Source: Pseudomonas tohonis
Lineage (GTDB): Bacteria > Pseudomonadota > Gammaproteobacteria > Pseudomonadales > Pseudomonadaceae
Direction: 5' to 3'
DNA length: 64,000 nt
Assembly: GCF_012767755.2 (NCBI RefSeq)
Contig: NZ_AP023189.1
Span: forward strand, 4,776,001-4,840,000
Shown here: in pieces, positions 15,496-24,394 of the stretch
How the letters are laid out: every line of letters begins with the position of its first letter
Position numbering within the stretch: position 1 is the first letter of the stretch
The notes under the pieces: generated by a model
The model's database searches: none
Told to the model about the DNA's origin: nothing
Seen by the model: the letters and a program-made list of their open reading frames with translations, nothing else
Program-made: the position numbers and the translations under genes

Positions 15496-15863
15496 CGTGG
15501 GCGCTGGAGGGGGCATGTCCATACACGAGGTTCGCTTTATTACCTGATAACAAGTAAGGGCAATACGGCGATATGGAAGTGTCTTGCAAAAATGAAAGAG
15601 TGTTTGCCGATTTTTACGGTTCCACCCCCTATGACAACGTTGCTAGATTGGAATCGCGGCCCGACGAACGGAACAACCAAACAACTAAAAGGCGGCCTCA
15701 AACCCACGCAGCCCTTCATACAGGAGACATCGCTTCCACCTGATTCATCCGCATGACCTTGCAGCCTGATGAGATACACCGCCGTACTGGAGAATCATAA
15801 GAACAACAAGGGCCGACATTAAACATCCCCGATATCGAGGGATATAAAAATATCAACAGCCTT
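15496..15863. other. Intergenic stretch without a supported gene
   Basis: From about 15530 the sequence becomes noticeably more AT-rich than its surroundings. An ATG at 15573 opens a 56-codon frame starting MEVSCKNERVF, but it has no ribosome site and no recognisable family. Nothing else is seen apart from the presumed promoter region of the LysR gene downstream. Confidence 0.4.
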
Positions 15864-16793
15864 GTGAATACAGCCATGCTAAGTGAAGTAGATCTTTTTG
15901 TAACACTGGTTCGCACAGGCAGCCTGACTAAAGCGGGAAAACTACTCGGCATGCCCGCAAGCACGCTGAGCAGGCGGCTCCAGGCCTTCGAGAAACGGTT
16001 GGGGACCACGCTGTTCTTCAGGTCGACCAAGGCACTTCGGTGCACCTGCGATGGTGAAAGTCTCTATGCCCTGTGCAAGGACAGTATCGATCAACTGAAT
16101 ATCGCGCTGACCTCCATCAAGCAGGAAAGGGTGGAACTCATTGGAAAAGTCCGTATTCAATTACCCAGCAGTTTCGTCGATTGCAGTGAAAGCCATTCCA
16201 TACTTGATCTATTGGGTATCTACCCCGGTATTCGGGTCGAACTTCTGATCAATGATCAGGAGCCCGACTTCATCGTCGAAGGTATCGATCTTCTTATTCA
16301 TGTGGGTGAACTCAAGAACACTGCCTGCGTGACCAAGAAACTCTTCGATACGGAACTGGGGCTCTTTGCAACGGCGAAGTACCTGGCGTTGAAAGGCCAG
16401 CCCGATACGGTGGATGCACTGGTGGCGCACGAGGTTCTGCACGACGACAGCCGCAGGGAGTACGTGCTCCACAACCAGAACGGCCCCCCGTTGCCCGTGC
16501 GCCACCAGGAGCGCCTGCTGACCCGCTCCAGCCTGATGCTGATGCAGGCCACGCTCAACGGCATGGGCATCGGCCTGCTGCCCTTGAAACTGGCACGGCG
16601 CCACCTGGACAGCGGCGCGCTGGTCAGGGTGCTGCCCCAGCTCTCGACGGCGGGTCGATCGGTCTACATCTCCTACCTCAGCTCGCGCTCACTCTCAGCC
16701 TGCGCGCGGGCGGTGCTGGACAAGACACTCGCCCTCGCCTACGTGCCGCTTCCACGTGAAGCGGCGCAGACAACCCCCGCAGATAACGACTGA
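15864..16793 (+). CDS. LysR-family transcriptional regulator
   Basis: A 309-residue LysR-type regulator. The N-terminal helix-turn-helix (about 5-64) reads [34 protein letters not shown], and the periplasmic-binding-like effector domain follows (about 92-295, with [12 protein letters not shown] near its end). It resembles the short-range activators or repressors that act on a divergent or adjacent gene. The next gene, a PAS-PAS chemoreceptor-like protein, starts 25 bases after its stop, so the two may be co-transcribed. The start could be GTG 15864 or ATG 15876; neither has a strong ribosome site. The effector is unknown. Confidence 0.85.
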   Translation: MNTAMLSEVDLFVTLVRTGSLTKAGKLLGMPASTLSRRLQAFEKRLGTTLFFRSTKALRCTCDGESLYALCKDSIDQLNIALTSIKQERVELIGKVRIQLPSSFVDCSESHSILDLLGIYPGIRVELLINDQEPDFIVEGIDLLIHVGELKNTACVTKKLFDTELGLFATAKYLALKGQPDTVDALVAHEVLHDDSRREYVLHNQNGPPLPVRHQERLLTRSSLMLMQATLNGMGIGLLPLKLARRHLDSGALVRVLPQLSTAGRSVYISYLSSRSLSACARAVLDKTLALAYVPLPREAAQTTPADND

Positions 16794-16818
16794 GGCTCGG
16801 AGCCCAGGGAGTCTTGCC

Positions 16819-18174
16819 ATGTTCAGTTTCACTTCGCCTGGAAAAAAGGTCCTTGCAGAGCTGCTCGGCACGCTCGAACGGTCGGAGGACAACCTCTCGG
16901 CCATCGATCGCGCTGCCGGGATGATCGAATTCCTGCCGGATGGCACCGTGATAGGGGTCAATTCCAACTTCCTGACGCTGTTCCACTACTCGCTCGAACA
17001 GGTCATCGGCAAACACCATCGGATGTTCTGCTCCCCGGCGCTGGTGCGCACGCCGGAATACGAGCAACTGTGGGCGACCCTGCGCAGCGGGCAGCTGGTG
17101 AAGGGCGTCTTCCAGCGCAAGGACAGCCGTGGCGGGAACATCTGGCTGGAGGCCTGCTACAGCCCGGTGCTGAGCAAGGGCAAGGTCACCCGCATCCTCA
17201 AGCTGGCCTACGACATCACCGCGCGGGTCGAGCAGGACGCCGACGTCCACTCGCGGCTCAAGGCGCTGAACCGTTCGATGGCCATCGTGGAGTTCACGCC
17301 GACGGGCAACGTGATCGATGCCAACCAGAAATTCCTCCTCGCCATGGGCTATTCGCTGCAGGAGGTGCGCGGCAAGAGCCACCGCATGTTCTGCGAGGCG
17401 GGCTACGTGCAGAGCGCGGAGTACAGCCAGCTGTGGTCGCAGCTGAACCAGGGCCAGTTCTTCTCCGGGCAGTACAAGCGCCTGCGCAAGAACGGCTCCA
17501 TCGTGTGGCTGGAGGCGACCTACAACCCGGTCTTCAATGCCGAGGGCGAACTGGTGAAGGTGGTGAAGTTCGCCTCCGACATCACCGAGCGCGTGGAGAA
17601 GTACGAGCAGGATTCACGCAGCGCCAGCACCGCGTACCACATCTCGATGGAGACCGAGCGGGTGGCCGAGAACGGTTCGGAGATCATCCACAGCGCCGCC
17701 CGGGAAATGCGCGGCATCGCCGAGGACGTGAACGCCTCAACCGCCTTCGTGGAACAACTCGGGGCCCGCTCGGAGCGCATCACCGCCATCGTCAACACCA
17801 TCCGCAGCATCGCCGACCAGACCAACCTGCTGGCGCTGAACGCGGCCATCGAGGCGGCTCGTGCGGGTGACCAGGGGCGGGGCTTCGCGGTGGTGGCCGA
17901 TGAGGTGCGCCAGCTGGCAGGACGCACCAGCAGCGCGACGACCGAGATCGCGGAAATGATCGGGATGATCCTCTCCGAGACCCGCCAGGCGGTGGACAGC
18001 ATGAAGAGCACGCTGCAACGCGCCGAGGCGGGCATGGCCCTGGCCGACCAGGCCGGCGTGGTGGTGGAGCAGATCCGCCAGGGCACCAATGACGCGGTGC
18101 AGGCGGTCAGCATGTTCGCCAACCTGCTGGACGCATCGGAGGTGAAATCCGGGGCCTGGCAAGCCCAGGCCTGA
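16819..18174 (+). CDS. Soluble PAS-PAS methyl-accepting chemotaxis protein (BdlA-like)
   Basis: A 451-residue protein with no membrane helix. Two PAS domains (about 25-140 and 145-262) each contain the IEF..G.V...N..FL..F.YSLEQV.GK.HR.F pattern and an ITE/A-R end. The C-terminal signalling domain has the conserved chemoreceptor hairpin tip [20 protein letters not shown] (about 330-360). The architecture is that of BdlA, the P. aeruginosa cytoplasmic biofilm-dispersion sensor, or of other PAS chemoreceptors that bind haem or flavin. The PAS ligand cannot be read by eye. AGGGAG stands seven bases before the ATG at 16819. Confidence 0.85.
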   Translation: MFSFTSPGKKVLAELLGTLERSEDNLSAIDRAAGMIEFLPDGTVIGVNSNFLTLFHYSLEQVIGKHHRMFCSPALVRTPEYEQLWATLRSGQLVKGVFQRKDSRGGNIWLEACYSPVLSKGKVTRILKLAYDITARVEQDADVHSRLKALNRSMAIVEFTPTGNVIDANQKFLLAMGYSLQEVRGKSHRMFCEAGYVQSAEYSQLWSQLNQGQFFSGQYKRLRKNGSIVWLEATYNPVFNAEGELVKVVKFASDITERVEKYEQDSRSASTAYHISMETERVAENGSEIIHSAAREMRGIAEDVNASTAFVEQLGARSERITAIVNTIRSIADQTNLLALNAAIEAARAGDQGRGFAVVADEVRQLAGRTSSATTEIAEMIGMILSETRQAVDSMKSTLQRAEAGMALADQAGVVVEQIRQGTNDAVQAVSMFANLLDASEVKSGAWQAQA

Positions 18175-18210
18175 TGGCCACGCCTGTTCCATTGGCAAGC
18201 AGCCACTGCG

Positions 18211-18242
18211 CCGCTGCCCGGGCCTGACGGTCCGGGCAGCGG
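18211..18242 (+). repeat. Perfect GC-rich hairpin after the chemoreceptor gene
   Basis: CCGCTGCCCGG (18211-18221) and CCGGGCAGCGG (18232-18242) form a perfect 11-bp stem with a 10-base loop, about 35 bases past the stop. No T-run follows, so it may be a weak or RNA-processing terminator. Confidence 0.55.
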
Positions 18243-18470
18243 CAGCCGTTTCACCTGCGCTCCATGGGCGCAGCCTGCCCACCGCCAGGGCCAGCCGGCC
18301 CGGCGGACGCCCCGCTCGACACTTCCAGACTTTCCCCACAGGGCAACGACCTTGTCCGCCGCAGCCCCCCGCCAATACCGTTCAGCCAGCCCGGTACGCC
18401 CACGGGCTGACCCGACGGCCGCCGTGACCGGCCCTGTCCTACCCCTAACACGCGGCACAGTGCGACCCGT

Positions 18471-18492
18471 TCGACGGTCAAGCGACCGTCGA
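18471..18492 (+). repeat. Hairpin in the leader of the ATP-sulfurylase gene
   Basis: TCGACGGTC (18471-18479) pairs with GACCGTCGA (18484-18492) over a four-base loop, about 28 bases before the start codon and just upstream of the AGGAGGAAAC ribosome site. It could be a binding palindrome or an RNA hairpin. The rest of the 18175-18520 gap contains no gene I can support. Confidence 0.5.
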
Positions 18493-18520
18493 GCGAAGCC
18501 CGAGCCGAGCAGGAGGAAAC

Positions 18521-20221
18521 ATGGAACTCGCCTTCGATCGCTACCCCCAGCAACCCCACGGTGGAATCCTGGTCAACCAGGTGGTGCCCGCCGACCGGGT
18601 ACGGGCAGAAATTGCGCGGGCACGCACCTTGCCGTCGATCCGCATCGACCTGGAGGCGGTGATCACCATCGAGATGATCACCACCGGCGTGCTCTCGCCC
18701 AACAAGGGCTTCATGAACCAGGCCGACTACCTGTCGGTGCTGGGCAGCGGCCGGCTGGCCAACGGCGTGGTGTGGCCGGTGCCGCTGAGCTTCGCACCGG
18801 TGGGCGAGCGCAACCGCGAGGTGATCGCCGCCCTGGCGGTGGGCGATGAGGTGGCCCTGACCGACGAGCGCAACGAGCCGGTGGCCATCCTCGCCATCGA
18901 CGACATCTTCGATTACGACAAGGAAGAACGCGCCCGCCAGCTGTTCGGCACCACCGACCGCAACCACCCGGGGGTGGACGCCATCCACCGGCGCATGGGC
19001 GACGTGGCCCTGGGTGGCCCGCTGCAGCTGCTGCAACGGGTCGACTGGGGCCCCTTCGAGTCGCTGCGCCTGGAGCCCCGGGACACCTGGAAGCGCTTCT
19101 ACGAGGAGCGCGGCTTCCGCTCCGTGGCCGGCTTCATCACCGGCGCCAACCCGCTGCACCGCGGCCACGAATACATCCACCGCAACGCCCTGGAAGGCAT
19201 CGACGGCCTGCTGCTGCAGCCGCTGGTGGAAATGGCCAAGCGTGAATACGTGCGCCACGAGTACCGCATGCAGGCCTACCGCAACGTGCTGGAGACCTAC
19301 TACCCGAAGGACCGCGCCATGCTCTCGCCGCTGCGGGTCACCTACATCTTCGCCGGCCCCCGGGAAACGGTGCTGCACGCCCTGATCATGAAGAACTACG
19401 GCTGCACCCACGCGCTGATCGGCCGCGACCACGCAGGGATCGGCAGCTACTACGACAAGTACGCCAGCCACAGCATCTTCGACCAGTTCACCCCGGAGGA
19501 GCTGGGCATCGAGGTGCGCCTGTTCCACGAGGTGTTCTACTGCGTGCGCTGCGCCAGCCACGCCACGACCGAAACCTGCCCCCACGACGAGCGCTACCGG
19601 CTCAACATTTCCGGCACCGGCATCCGCGAGATGCTGCGCCACGGCCTGGTGCCGCCCAAGGAGGTGGTGCGCCCGGAGTCGGCCCTGGCGGCCATGCAGG
19701 GCATCCAGCCCAAGGGCCTTGGGGACGACGGCGAAGGCACCCTGCCGGTGGCCAAGGTGATCCAGAGCCTGTTCCCCTTCTACACCCGCTTCACCCGCCT
19801 GGGCGGCGCACCGCGCCAGCAGCCCCTGGAAGCGGACGCCCTCACCGTGCGCGACCTGGAGCTGGCCTGCCACGAGGCGCGCGCCCACACAGGCGATGTC
19901 TACGACGGCGTCTACCGCGAGTACACCGCCCTGCTGGACCACAACCGCAGCCTGCAACCGGCCTGGGTGGAGGACGCGCGCGACGCCCTGCACCGGCAGC
20001 AGCGGCGCCTGCTGGATGACCTGGACGAGAAATTCCGGCAGGCGCCGGAATTGGCGTCCGACGAGTTCATGTACCAGGGCCAGGCGGAGGTGCAGCAGGA
20101 AGTGAGCGCCGCCCGTGCGCTGCTCGACGACATCCCCGCCGCCGTGGATGCCAGCCGCCTCGCCAACCGCACCTGGAACAGCCTGCCCTACCCCCGCTAT
20201 CGCGGCGCCGACGACGCCTGA
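18521..20221 (+). CDS. sat: ATP sulfurylase (Sat-type) homologue with altered active-site motif
   Basis: A 566-residue protein of the single-chain sulfate adenylyltransferase family (ATP + sulfate to APS + PPi), not the CysDN type. An N-terminal PUA-like domain (about 1-165) is followed by the catalytic HxGH motif PLHRGHE (211-217) and GRDHAG (301-306). A zinc-type CVRC...CPH segment (341-354) resembles dissimilatory and archaeal Sat proteins. A helical extension of about 180 residues follows. The usual QTRN before HxGH, whose Gln and Arg bind sulfate, reads ITGAN here (206-210) with one extra residue. The enzyme may therefore use another substrate or be inactive. The ribosome site AGGAGGAA is strong. 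No cys genes are adjacent. Confidence 0.8.
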   Translation: MELAFDRYPQQPHGGILVNQVVPADRVRAEIARARTLPSIRIDLEAVITIEMITTGVLSPNKGFMNQADYLSVLGSGRLANGVVWPVPLSFAPVGERNREVIAALAVGDEVALTDERNEPVAILAIDDIFDYDKEERARQLFGTTDRNHPGVDAIHRRMGDVALGGPLQLLQRVDWGPFESLRLEPRDTWKRFYEERGFRSVAGFITGANPLHRGHEYIHRNALEGIDGLLLQPLVEMAKREYVRHEYRMQAYRNVLETYYPKDRAMLSPLRVTYIFAGPRETVLHALIMKNYGCTHALIGRDHAGIGSYYDKYASHSIFDQFTPEELGIEVRLFHEVFYCVRCASHATTETCPHDERYRLNISGTGIREMLRHGLVPPKEVVRPESALAAMQGIQPKGLGDDGEGTLPVAKVIQSLFPFYTRFTRLGGAPRQQPLEADALTVRDLELACHEARAHTGDVYDGVYREYTALLDHNRSLQPAWVEDARDALHRQQRRLLDDLDEKFRQAPELASDEFMYQGQAEVQQEVSAARALLDDIPAAVDASRLANRTWNSLPYPRYRGADDA

Positions 20222-20228
20222 ACCCACG

Positions 20229-20262
20229 CCCCACGGCAGCGCTGCCCATGGCTGCCGTGGGG
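20229..20262 (+). repeat. Perfect hairpin after the ATP-sulfurylase gene
   Basis: CCCCACGGCAGC (20229-20240) and GCTGCCGTGGGG (20251-20262) form a perfect 12-bp stem with a 10-base loop eight bases past the stop codon. It lacks a T-run; a transcription-end or mRNA-protecting role is likely. Confidence 0.6.
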
Positions 20263-20390
20263 CACTGGGGTGAACGCCCCCCTCCGTTCCAAAAAATTTT
20301 TCCGGACGTGCATCCGGAACGATTCCTGGCGGGTAGTACAGATGGGCAGCCCGTATCTGCCCCTTCGACTACCTATCAGGAGATCGCCCC

Positions 20391-20921
20391 ATGAACGCAA
20401 AAACTGCCAGTTGCCTGCTCAGCGGCCTCGTCATGTGCGTCGCCATGCAGAACCTCAGCGCCCAGACGGCCTTGCCCGACGCCGTGAAAGTGCCCGATGG
20501 CCACAAGGTCGTGCTCGAAACCGTCGGCGTGGGCGAAATCACCTACGAATGCCGCGACAAGGCGGGGGCGCCAGGCCAGACCGAGTGGTTTTTCGTCGGC
20601 CCCAAGGCCGTGCTCAATGACCGGGCCGGAAAGCCGGTAGGGGACTACTTCGGGCCGCCTGCCACCTGGCAGGCCCGTGACGGGTCGAAGATCACCGGGA
20701 CGCAGGTGGCGATCGCGCCAGCCGGAACGGGCGACATCCCGTACCAGTTGGTCAAGGCCAATCCCGCTGAAGGGAAAGGAGCCATGAGCGGCGTCAGCTT
20801 CGTGCAGCGCCTGGCGACCCGGGGTGGCGTCGCGCCCAGCGATACCTGCGCCGCCGAGAACAAGGGGCAGCGGCAGGTCGTCAAGTACCAGGCCGACTAC
20901 CTATTCTGGGGGGCCAACTGA
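20391..20921 (+). CDS. Exported DUF3455 domain protein
   Basis: A 176-residue secreted protein with a signal peptide (about 1-24, ending near LSAQ-T) and a DUF3455-type body: a start such as LPDAVKVPDGHKVVLE, then GEITYECR, EWFFVGPKAVL, GKPVGDYFGPPATWQARDGSKI, and YLFWG at the end. The function of the family is unknown; it is often found with ECF sigma factors. The sigma factor and anti-sigma factor follow directly downstream, so it may be a target of that sigma. A GGAAC at 20316-20320 with GTAGTAC about 15 bases later could be its ECF promoter. AGGAG lies a few bases before the ATG. Confidence 0.8.
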   Translation: MNAKTASCLLSGLVMCVAMQNLSAQTALPDAVKVPDGHKVVLETVGVGEITYECRDKAGAPGQTEWFFVGPKAVLNDRAGKPVGDYFGPPATWQARDGSKITGTQVAIAPAGTGDIPYQLVKANPAEGKGAMSGVSFVQRLATRGGVAPSDTCAAENKGQRQVVKYQADYLFWGAN

Positions 20922-21010
20922 GCTCGCCCGGGCAGGCGCGAGGCGAGCCGTCGGCTACGCTCAACGACACACCCCGGCCAGACGGGCCGGGGCACCTCCG
21001 AGCGCAGAAA

Positions 21011-21559
21011 TTGGATCAGCCTGTCAGTGCCTTCGATTACCAGAGCCATCTCGACGCCTGCGCCCGAGGTGAGCGGCCGGCCTTGCGGGCGCTCTACGAT
21101 CAGGAAGGTGCGCGGCTGCTCGGCGTGGCTCGCCGCATCGTGCGGGACGACGCCCTGGCCGAAGACATCGTGCACGATGCCTTCATCCGTATCTGGACGC
21201 GCGCTGCGAGCTTCGACCCGGCGCGTGGCTCCGCGCGCGGCTGGATCTACAGCATCACGCGGAACCTGGCGCTGAACCATATCCGCGATGGTGCCCGGGA
21301 GGCGCCCCTGGATGATGCTGGCGCGGCGGTGCTGCACGCGCAGGTGGCGGAAGTGGACGACAGCCTGGCGGGGCACGGTTCGGCCAGGATTCATCAATGC
21401 CTGGGGCAGTTGGAGCCGGCGCGGCGGCGCTGCATCCTGCATGCCTATGTCGACGGCTGCACGCACGCCGAAATCGCCGTCCTGCTCGGCGCGCCCTTGG
21501 GCACGGTCAAGGCGTGGATCAAGCGCAGCCTGGCGGCGCTGCGGGAGTGCATGGGATGA
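21011..21559 (+). CDS. ECF-type RNA polymerase sigma factor
   Basis: A 182-residue extracytoplasmic-function sigma factor. Region 2 (about 20-90) has the typical DDALAEDIVHDAFIRIW and WIYSITRNLALNHIR; region 4 (about 120-178) has GCTHAEIAVLLGAPLGTVKAWIKRSLAALR. It directs RNA polymerase to stress promoters when released from its anti-sigma factor, which is encoded next with a four-base overlap (ATGA). The assigned start is TTG at 21011; the reading frame offers no better ATG before the conserved region, and the ribosome site is weak. The family resembles SigK/RskA pairs. Confidence 0.88.
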   Translation: MDQPVSAFDYQSHLDACARGERPALRALYDQEGARLLGVARRIVRDDALAEDIVHDAFIRIWTRAASFDPARGSARGWIYSITRNLALNHIRDGAREAPLDDAGAAVLHAQVAEVDDSLAGHGSARIHQCLGQLEPARRRCILHAYVDGCTHAEIAVLLGAPLGTVKAWIKRSLAALRECMG

Positions 21560-22278
21560 ACACCGAGCACAATGGCACCGGCCCCGAAGACCTGGACACC
21601 CTCGCCGGCGAATATGTACTGGGCAGCCTGCCGGCCAGCCAGTGGCATGCCGTGCACGAGCGCCTCAAGCACGACGCCGACCTGCGTTCAGCCGTGGCTG
21701 CCTGGGAAAACCGCCTGCTGGAGCTGACCGCGATCGTCGAGCCGAAAACCCCCAGCCCACGCCTGTGGAGCCGGGTATCCCGCACCCTGGACGCGCAGCT
21801 CGATGGCGACGCAACGGCACCGAGGCAGGTGGCCGTGCCTTGGCACCGGCGCTTGGGCGTATGGCGGGGCCTGGCGGGCGCCGGGCTGGCCGCAAGCCTG
21901 GTGCTGGCGACGATGCTGCTGACGACCAGCGCGCCGCGCATCACCTACATGGTGGTGCTGGTGGCCCCCACCGACCAGACCCCCGGCTGGGTGGTGCAGG
22001 CCAGCGACAGCCGCAGGGTCCAGCTGATCCCCCTCGGGCATGGCGAGGTTCCGGGCGACAAGGTGCTGCAGTTCTGGACCAAGGCGGAGGGCTGGCAAGC
22101 GCCGGTATCCCTCGGCCTGGTCAAGCCTGGCGCGCAACTCAGCGTGCCCCTCGATCAGTTGCCGCCGCTGGAGCCCAGCCAGTTGTTCGAGCTGACCCTG
22201 GAAAACCCGGGGGGCTCCACCACGGGCCGGCCGATGGGGCCCGTTCAGTTCATTGGTCGGGCGGTGAAGGTCATCTAG
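21556..22278 (+). CDS. Anti-sigma factor (RskA-like)
   Basis: A 240-residue membrane protein with a cytoplasmic N-terminal domain (about 1-85) containing LDTLAGEYVLGSLPASQ, the helix found in RskA-type anti-sigma factors, then one membrane helix (about 100-120) and a periplasmic RskA C-terminal domain with LGLVKPG-like strands. It would sequester the sigma factor encoded just upstream, and regulated proteolysis or ligand binding would release it. The start ATG overlaps the sigma stop codon. The Cys/His zinc motif of ZAS anti-sigma factors is absent, so redox control is unlikely. Confidence 0.85.
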   Translation: MNTEHNGTGPEDLDTLAGEYVLGSLPASQWHAVHERLKHDADLRSAVAAWENRLLELTAIVEPKTPSPRLWSRVSRTLDAQLDGDATAPRQVAVPWHRRLGVWRGLAGAGLAASLVLATMLLTTSAPRITYMVVLVAPTDQTPGWVVQASDSRRVQLIPLGHGEVPGDKVLQFWTKAEGWQAPVSLGLVKPGAQLSVPLDQLPPLEPSQLFELTLENPGGSTTGRPMGPVQFIGRAVKVI

Positions 22279-22327
22279 CGGATTCAACCCTCTGTAAAAT
22301 GAGCGGTTCACGACCCAGGCGGCACTC

Positions 22328-22479
22328 GTGAACTCCTTCGCCACCGATGCCGACAGCAAGCCCCTCAGCACGCGAACGAACAGGAGCGGCAGGAGGTGAT
22401 CGGCTACTGCCGGTAATACCCGGGTATCGAAACGAAACTGAAGATTCAGGAAGCGTTGGGTAGCTGCGGAGAACGCTAA
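22328..22479 (+). pseudogene. Decayed 3' copy of the small membrane protein gene at 14722
   Basis: The stretch from GTGAACTCCTTCGCC to the final TAA is clearly homologous to about 14892-15045 (shared blocks: GATGCCGACAGCAAGCCCCTCAG and GAGCGGCAGGAGGTGATCG, quoted in part). It has lost one base near 22370, which shifts the frame, and carries an in-frame TAA after TGCCGG. The membrane-anchor half is missing. It is a remnant of a duplicated gene and is not expected to make a protein. Confidence 0.75.
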
Positions 22480-22520
22480 CCCTGTACCTTGCCGACCTGG
22501 CACTCGACGCAACTTACGGA

Positions 22521-23315
22521 ATGGACGCCATGCATCTGCTCTACCCCTCATCCCCGGACAACCCGAACATCCCGGACGAGACCTTTGCCGAGGAATTCGC
22601 GGCAGCCAAGGCTGCCGGGCTCGGTTGTTCGCTGTTCTCTTGCGAGGAGCTGGAGCTGCAACGCTTCAAGCCGAAGCCGGCCCTGGAAGAAGGGGCCCGC
22701 GTCCTGTACCGGGGCTGGATGCTGGCGCCGGATGCCTACGGCTACCTGCATGCGTCCATCGTCAGCAGAGGCGCCATTCCCGTCACCAGCCAGGCGCAGT
22801 ATCGGCACTGCCACCATCTGCCCGAGTGGTACCCATAATGCCGGGACCTGACGCCCGCCACCCTGGTGCTTCCACGTGACGCCGACTTCGCCGCCGCATT
22901 GGCCAATGCGGGCTGGTCCGCCTGCTTCGTGAAGGACTACGTGAAATCACTGACCACCCAGCGCGGCTCCATCGCCCGCAGTGCGGACGAAGTGGTCGAG
23001 ATACTTGCGCTCATCGAACGCTACCGCGGCGAGCTGGAAGGCGGCGTGTGCCTGAGGGAATTCGAACCCCTGATTCCGGAAACGGAAGAGCGCTATTTCG
23101 TCCTCGACGGCCGCGCCTATGGCCGAACCGATGAGGTGCCGCCTCTCGTTCAGGAGATCGCTCAACGCGTGCCCTGCCCCTTCTTCTCGGTCGACCTGGT
23201 GGCCTCTGAGTCCGGCGCCCTGCGCCTGGTGGAGCTGGGTGATGGGCAGGTCTCCGACCGCAAGCAATGGCCGGTGGAGCGCTTTGTGGCGATGTTGCAG
23301 TCGGCGGCAGATTGA
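22521..23315 (+). pseudogene. ATP-grasp domain protein (DUF4343-like) interrupted by one stop codon
   Basis: Two blocks in the same frame form a single protein of about 264 aa. The N-terminal part (22521-22838) contains LYRGWML and the YRHCHHLPEWYP block. The C-terminal part (from about 22866) contains FVKDYVKSLTT, a typical ATP-grasp lysine strand, then ETEERYFV and a final VELGDGQVSDRK. Between them, TAA at 22836-22838 replaces a codon that is usually Leu or similar (WYP-stop-CRDLTPATLVLP). The reading frame continues without shift on both sides, so one substitution explains the break. It is either a recent pseudogene, a sequencing error, or a stop-codon readthrough. The start may be 22521 or 22530. 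Confidence 0.8.
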
Positions 23316-23328
23316 TTGGCGAGCAGCC

Positions 23329-23784
23329 CTACCTACTCGCCAGAAACACCGCCAACGCCGCAAAACGCTTGTGTGCCTCCCAAGCGAATACGCGGTTGGC
23401 CAGCGGGTCGAGCAACACGCCCAGCCAGCCTGGGCGCAGCTTCAGGCTGAAGCTGTAGATCAGCTCGGAGCGCCCCTCCTCGATATCGCGATGGCGCATC
23501 GACGCCGCCCACGACTCGAACAACCCCGTCGGCGCCACCAGCATGGCCGCTGCCACCTTGCCCGGCTGGTAGTTCACGAAGCGGGTACGCATCGCCAGCA
23601 GCCGCTTCCAGCCTTTGCCGCGATTGAAGGAAACCGCATTGATGGAGGGGTGGCTCTCGCCCGTTTCCATGTGCGCAACGGACAGCAGCGTGTCCCATTT
23701 CAGCCGTACACGATGGTTATGGAAGGCTTCGAAGGTGTCTGCGGCGGACGCCGGCATGATCAGGGTGAATCGGTTGATGCTCAC
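23329..23784 (-). CDS. SRPBCC-family protein (START-like fold)
   Basis: A 151-residue protein that looks like a polyketide-cyclase/dehydrase-type START fold: an opening SINRFTLIMPASAADTFEAFHNHRVRLKWDTLL typical of that family, and a long C-terminal helix ending FAALAVFLASR. Ligand and reaction are unknown. The GTG at 23784 gives the expected family N-terminus; no strong ribosome site is seen, so an internal ATG starting MPASAAD is possible. It is convergent with the broken ATP-grasp gene. Confidence 0.6.
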   Translation of the reverse strand: MSINRFTLIMPASAADTFEAFHNHRVRLKWDTLLSVAHMETGESHPSINAVSFNRGKGWKRLLAMRTRFVNYQPGKVAAAMLVAPTGLFESWAASMRHRDIEEGRSELIYSFSLKLRPGWLGVLLDPLANRVFAWEAHKRFAALAVFLASR

Positions 23785-23911
23785 GAGACTTGTGCTAGAA
23801 GAAGCCAGCGGCCAAGAGTAGATCAAGAAGGAGCCTTTAAAGTGAACTGCATCTGCCAAACGAAGCGACGCCCTCAGTTCAGGACTGATTAGGCGTCGCT
23901 TCCATGGGCAG

Positions 23912-24394
23912 TCAGGAAGCAAGTGCTTTCAAGGAGGCAGCGACATCGCTGTCCACGCAGAGGACTGCAGCGCCCTTTTGCTGTATGCAGGCCTTCCGTT
24001 CGCCTGTGGTCAGGAAGAAAACCTTGCGCCCTTCAAGCCTGAACCAGCCCGCGCGAAAGCCATAAGTCGCGATGCCATTCAGCCGAACACTGCTCTCCAA
24101 CGCCTCCCTGTCTGCCGGTAGAACCTTGAGCCCCTCGACTGGCCACGAAGCGCTGTAGAACCCCGACCGCACATGAAGTGCTCCCTCATCCACATACACC
24201 TTGCCCCCGGCCTGGAAGACCAGGTACCCCTGCAGCAACGCGTAGAGAACGCCCCCCACCAGGACACTCTTCAAGCTGATGCTCTTGCTGATCAATAGAT
24301 CTGCACCGAGCATCACCGCCACTGGCAATACGGCGATCAGCAGGCTGTTCAACAGCATTGATTTGAAACTGAGAGAAACCGTTACCACGTCCAT
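23912..24394 (-). CDS. Membrane protein with a possible bacterial PH-like domain
   Basis: A 160-residue protein with two membrane helices (about 14-35 and 41-62) and a beta-rich cytoplasmic tail (VYVDEGALHVRSGFYSASWPVEGLKVLP) that resembles bacterial PH domains. Function unknown. It is separated by about 127 bases from the SRPBCC gene downstream. Confidence 0.55.
   Translation of the reverse strand: MDVVTVSLSFKSMLLNSLLIAVLPVAVMLGADLLISKSISLKSVLVGGVLYALLQGYLVFQAGGKVYVDEGALHVRSGFYSASWPVEGLKVLPADREALESSVRLNGIATYGFRAGWFRLEGRKVFFLTTGERKACIQQKGAAVLCVDSDVAASLKALAS

Noticed and set aside
15573..15743. 56-codon frame starting MEVSCKNERVF
   Set aside because: No ribosome site and no recognisable family; kept only as a note in the gap entry.
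18251..20227. Long minus-strand frame opposite the ATP-sulfurylase gene
   Set aside because: Same cause; the plus strand carries clear HxGH and GRDHAG motifs.
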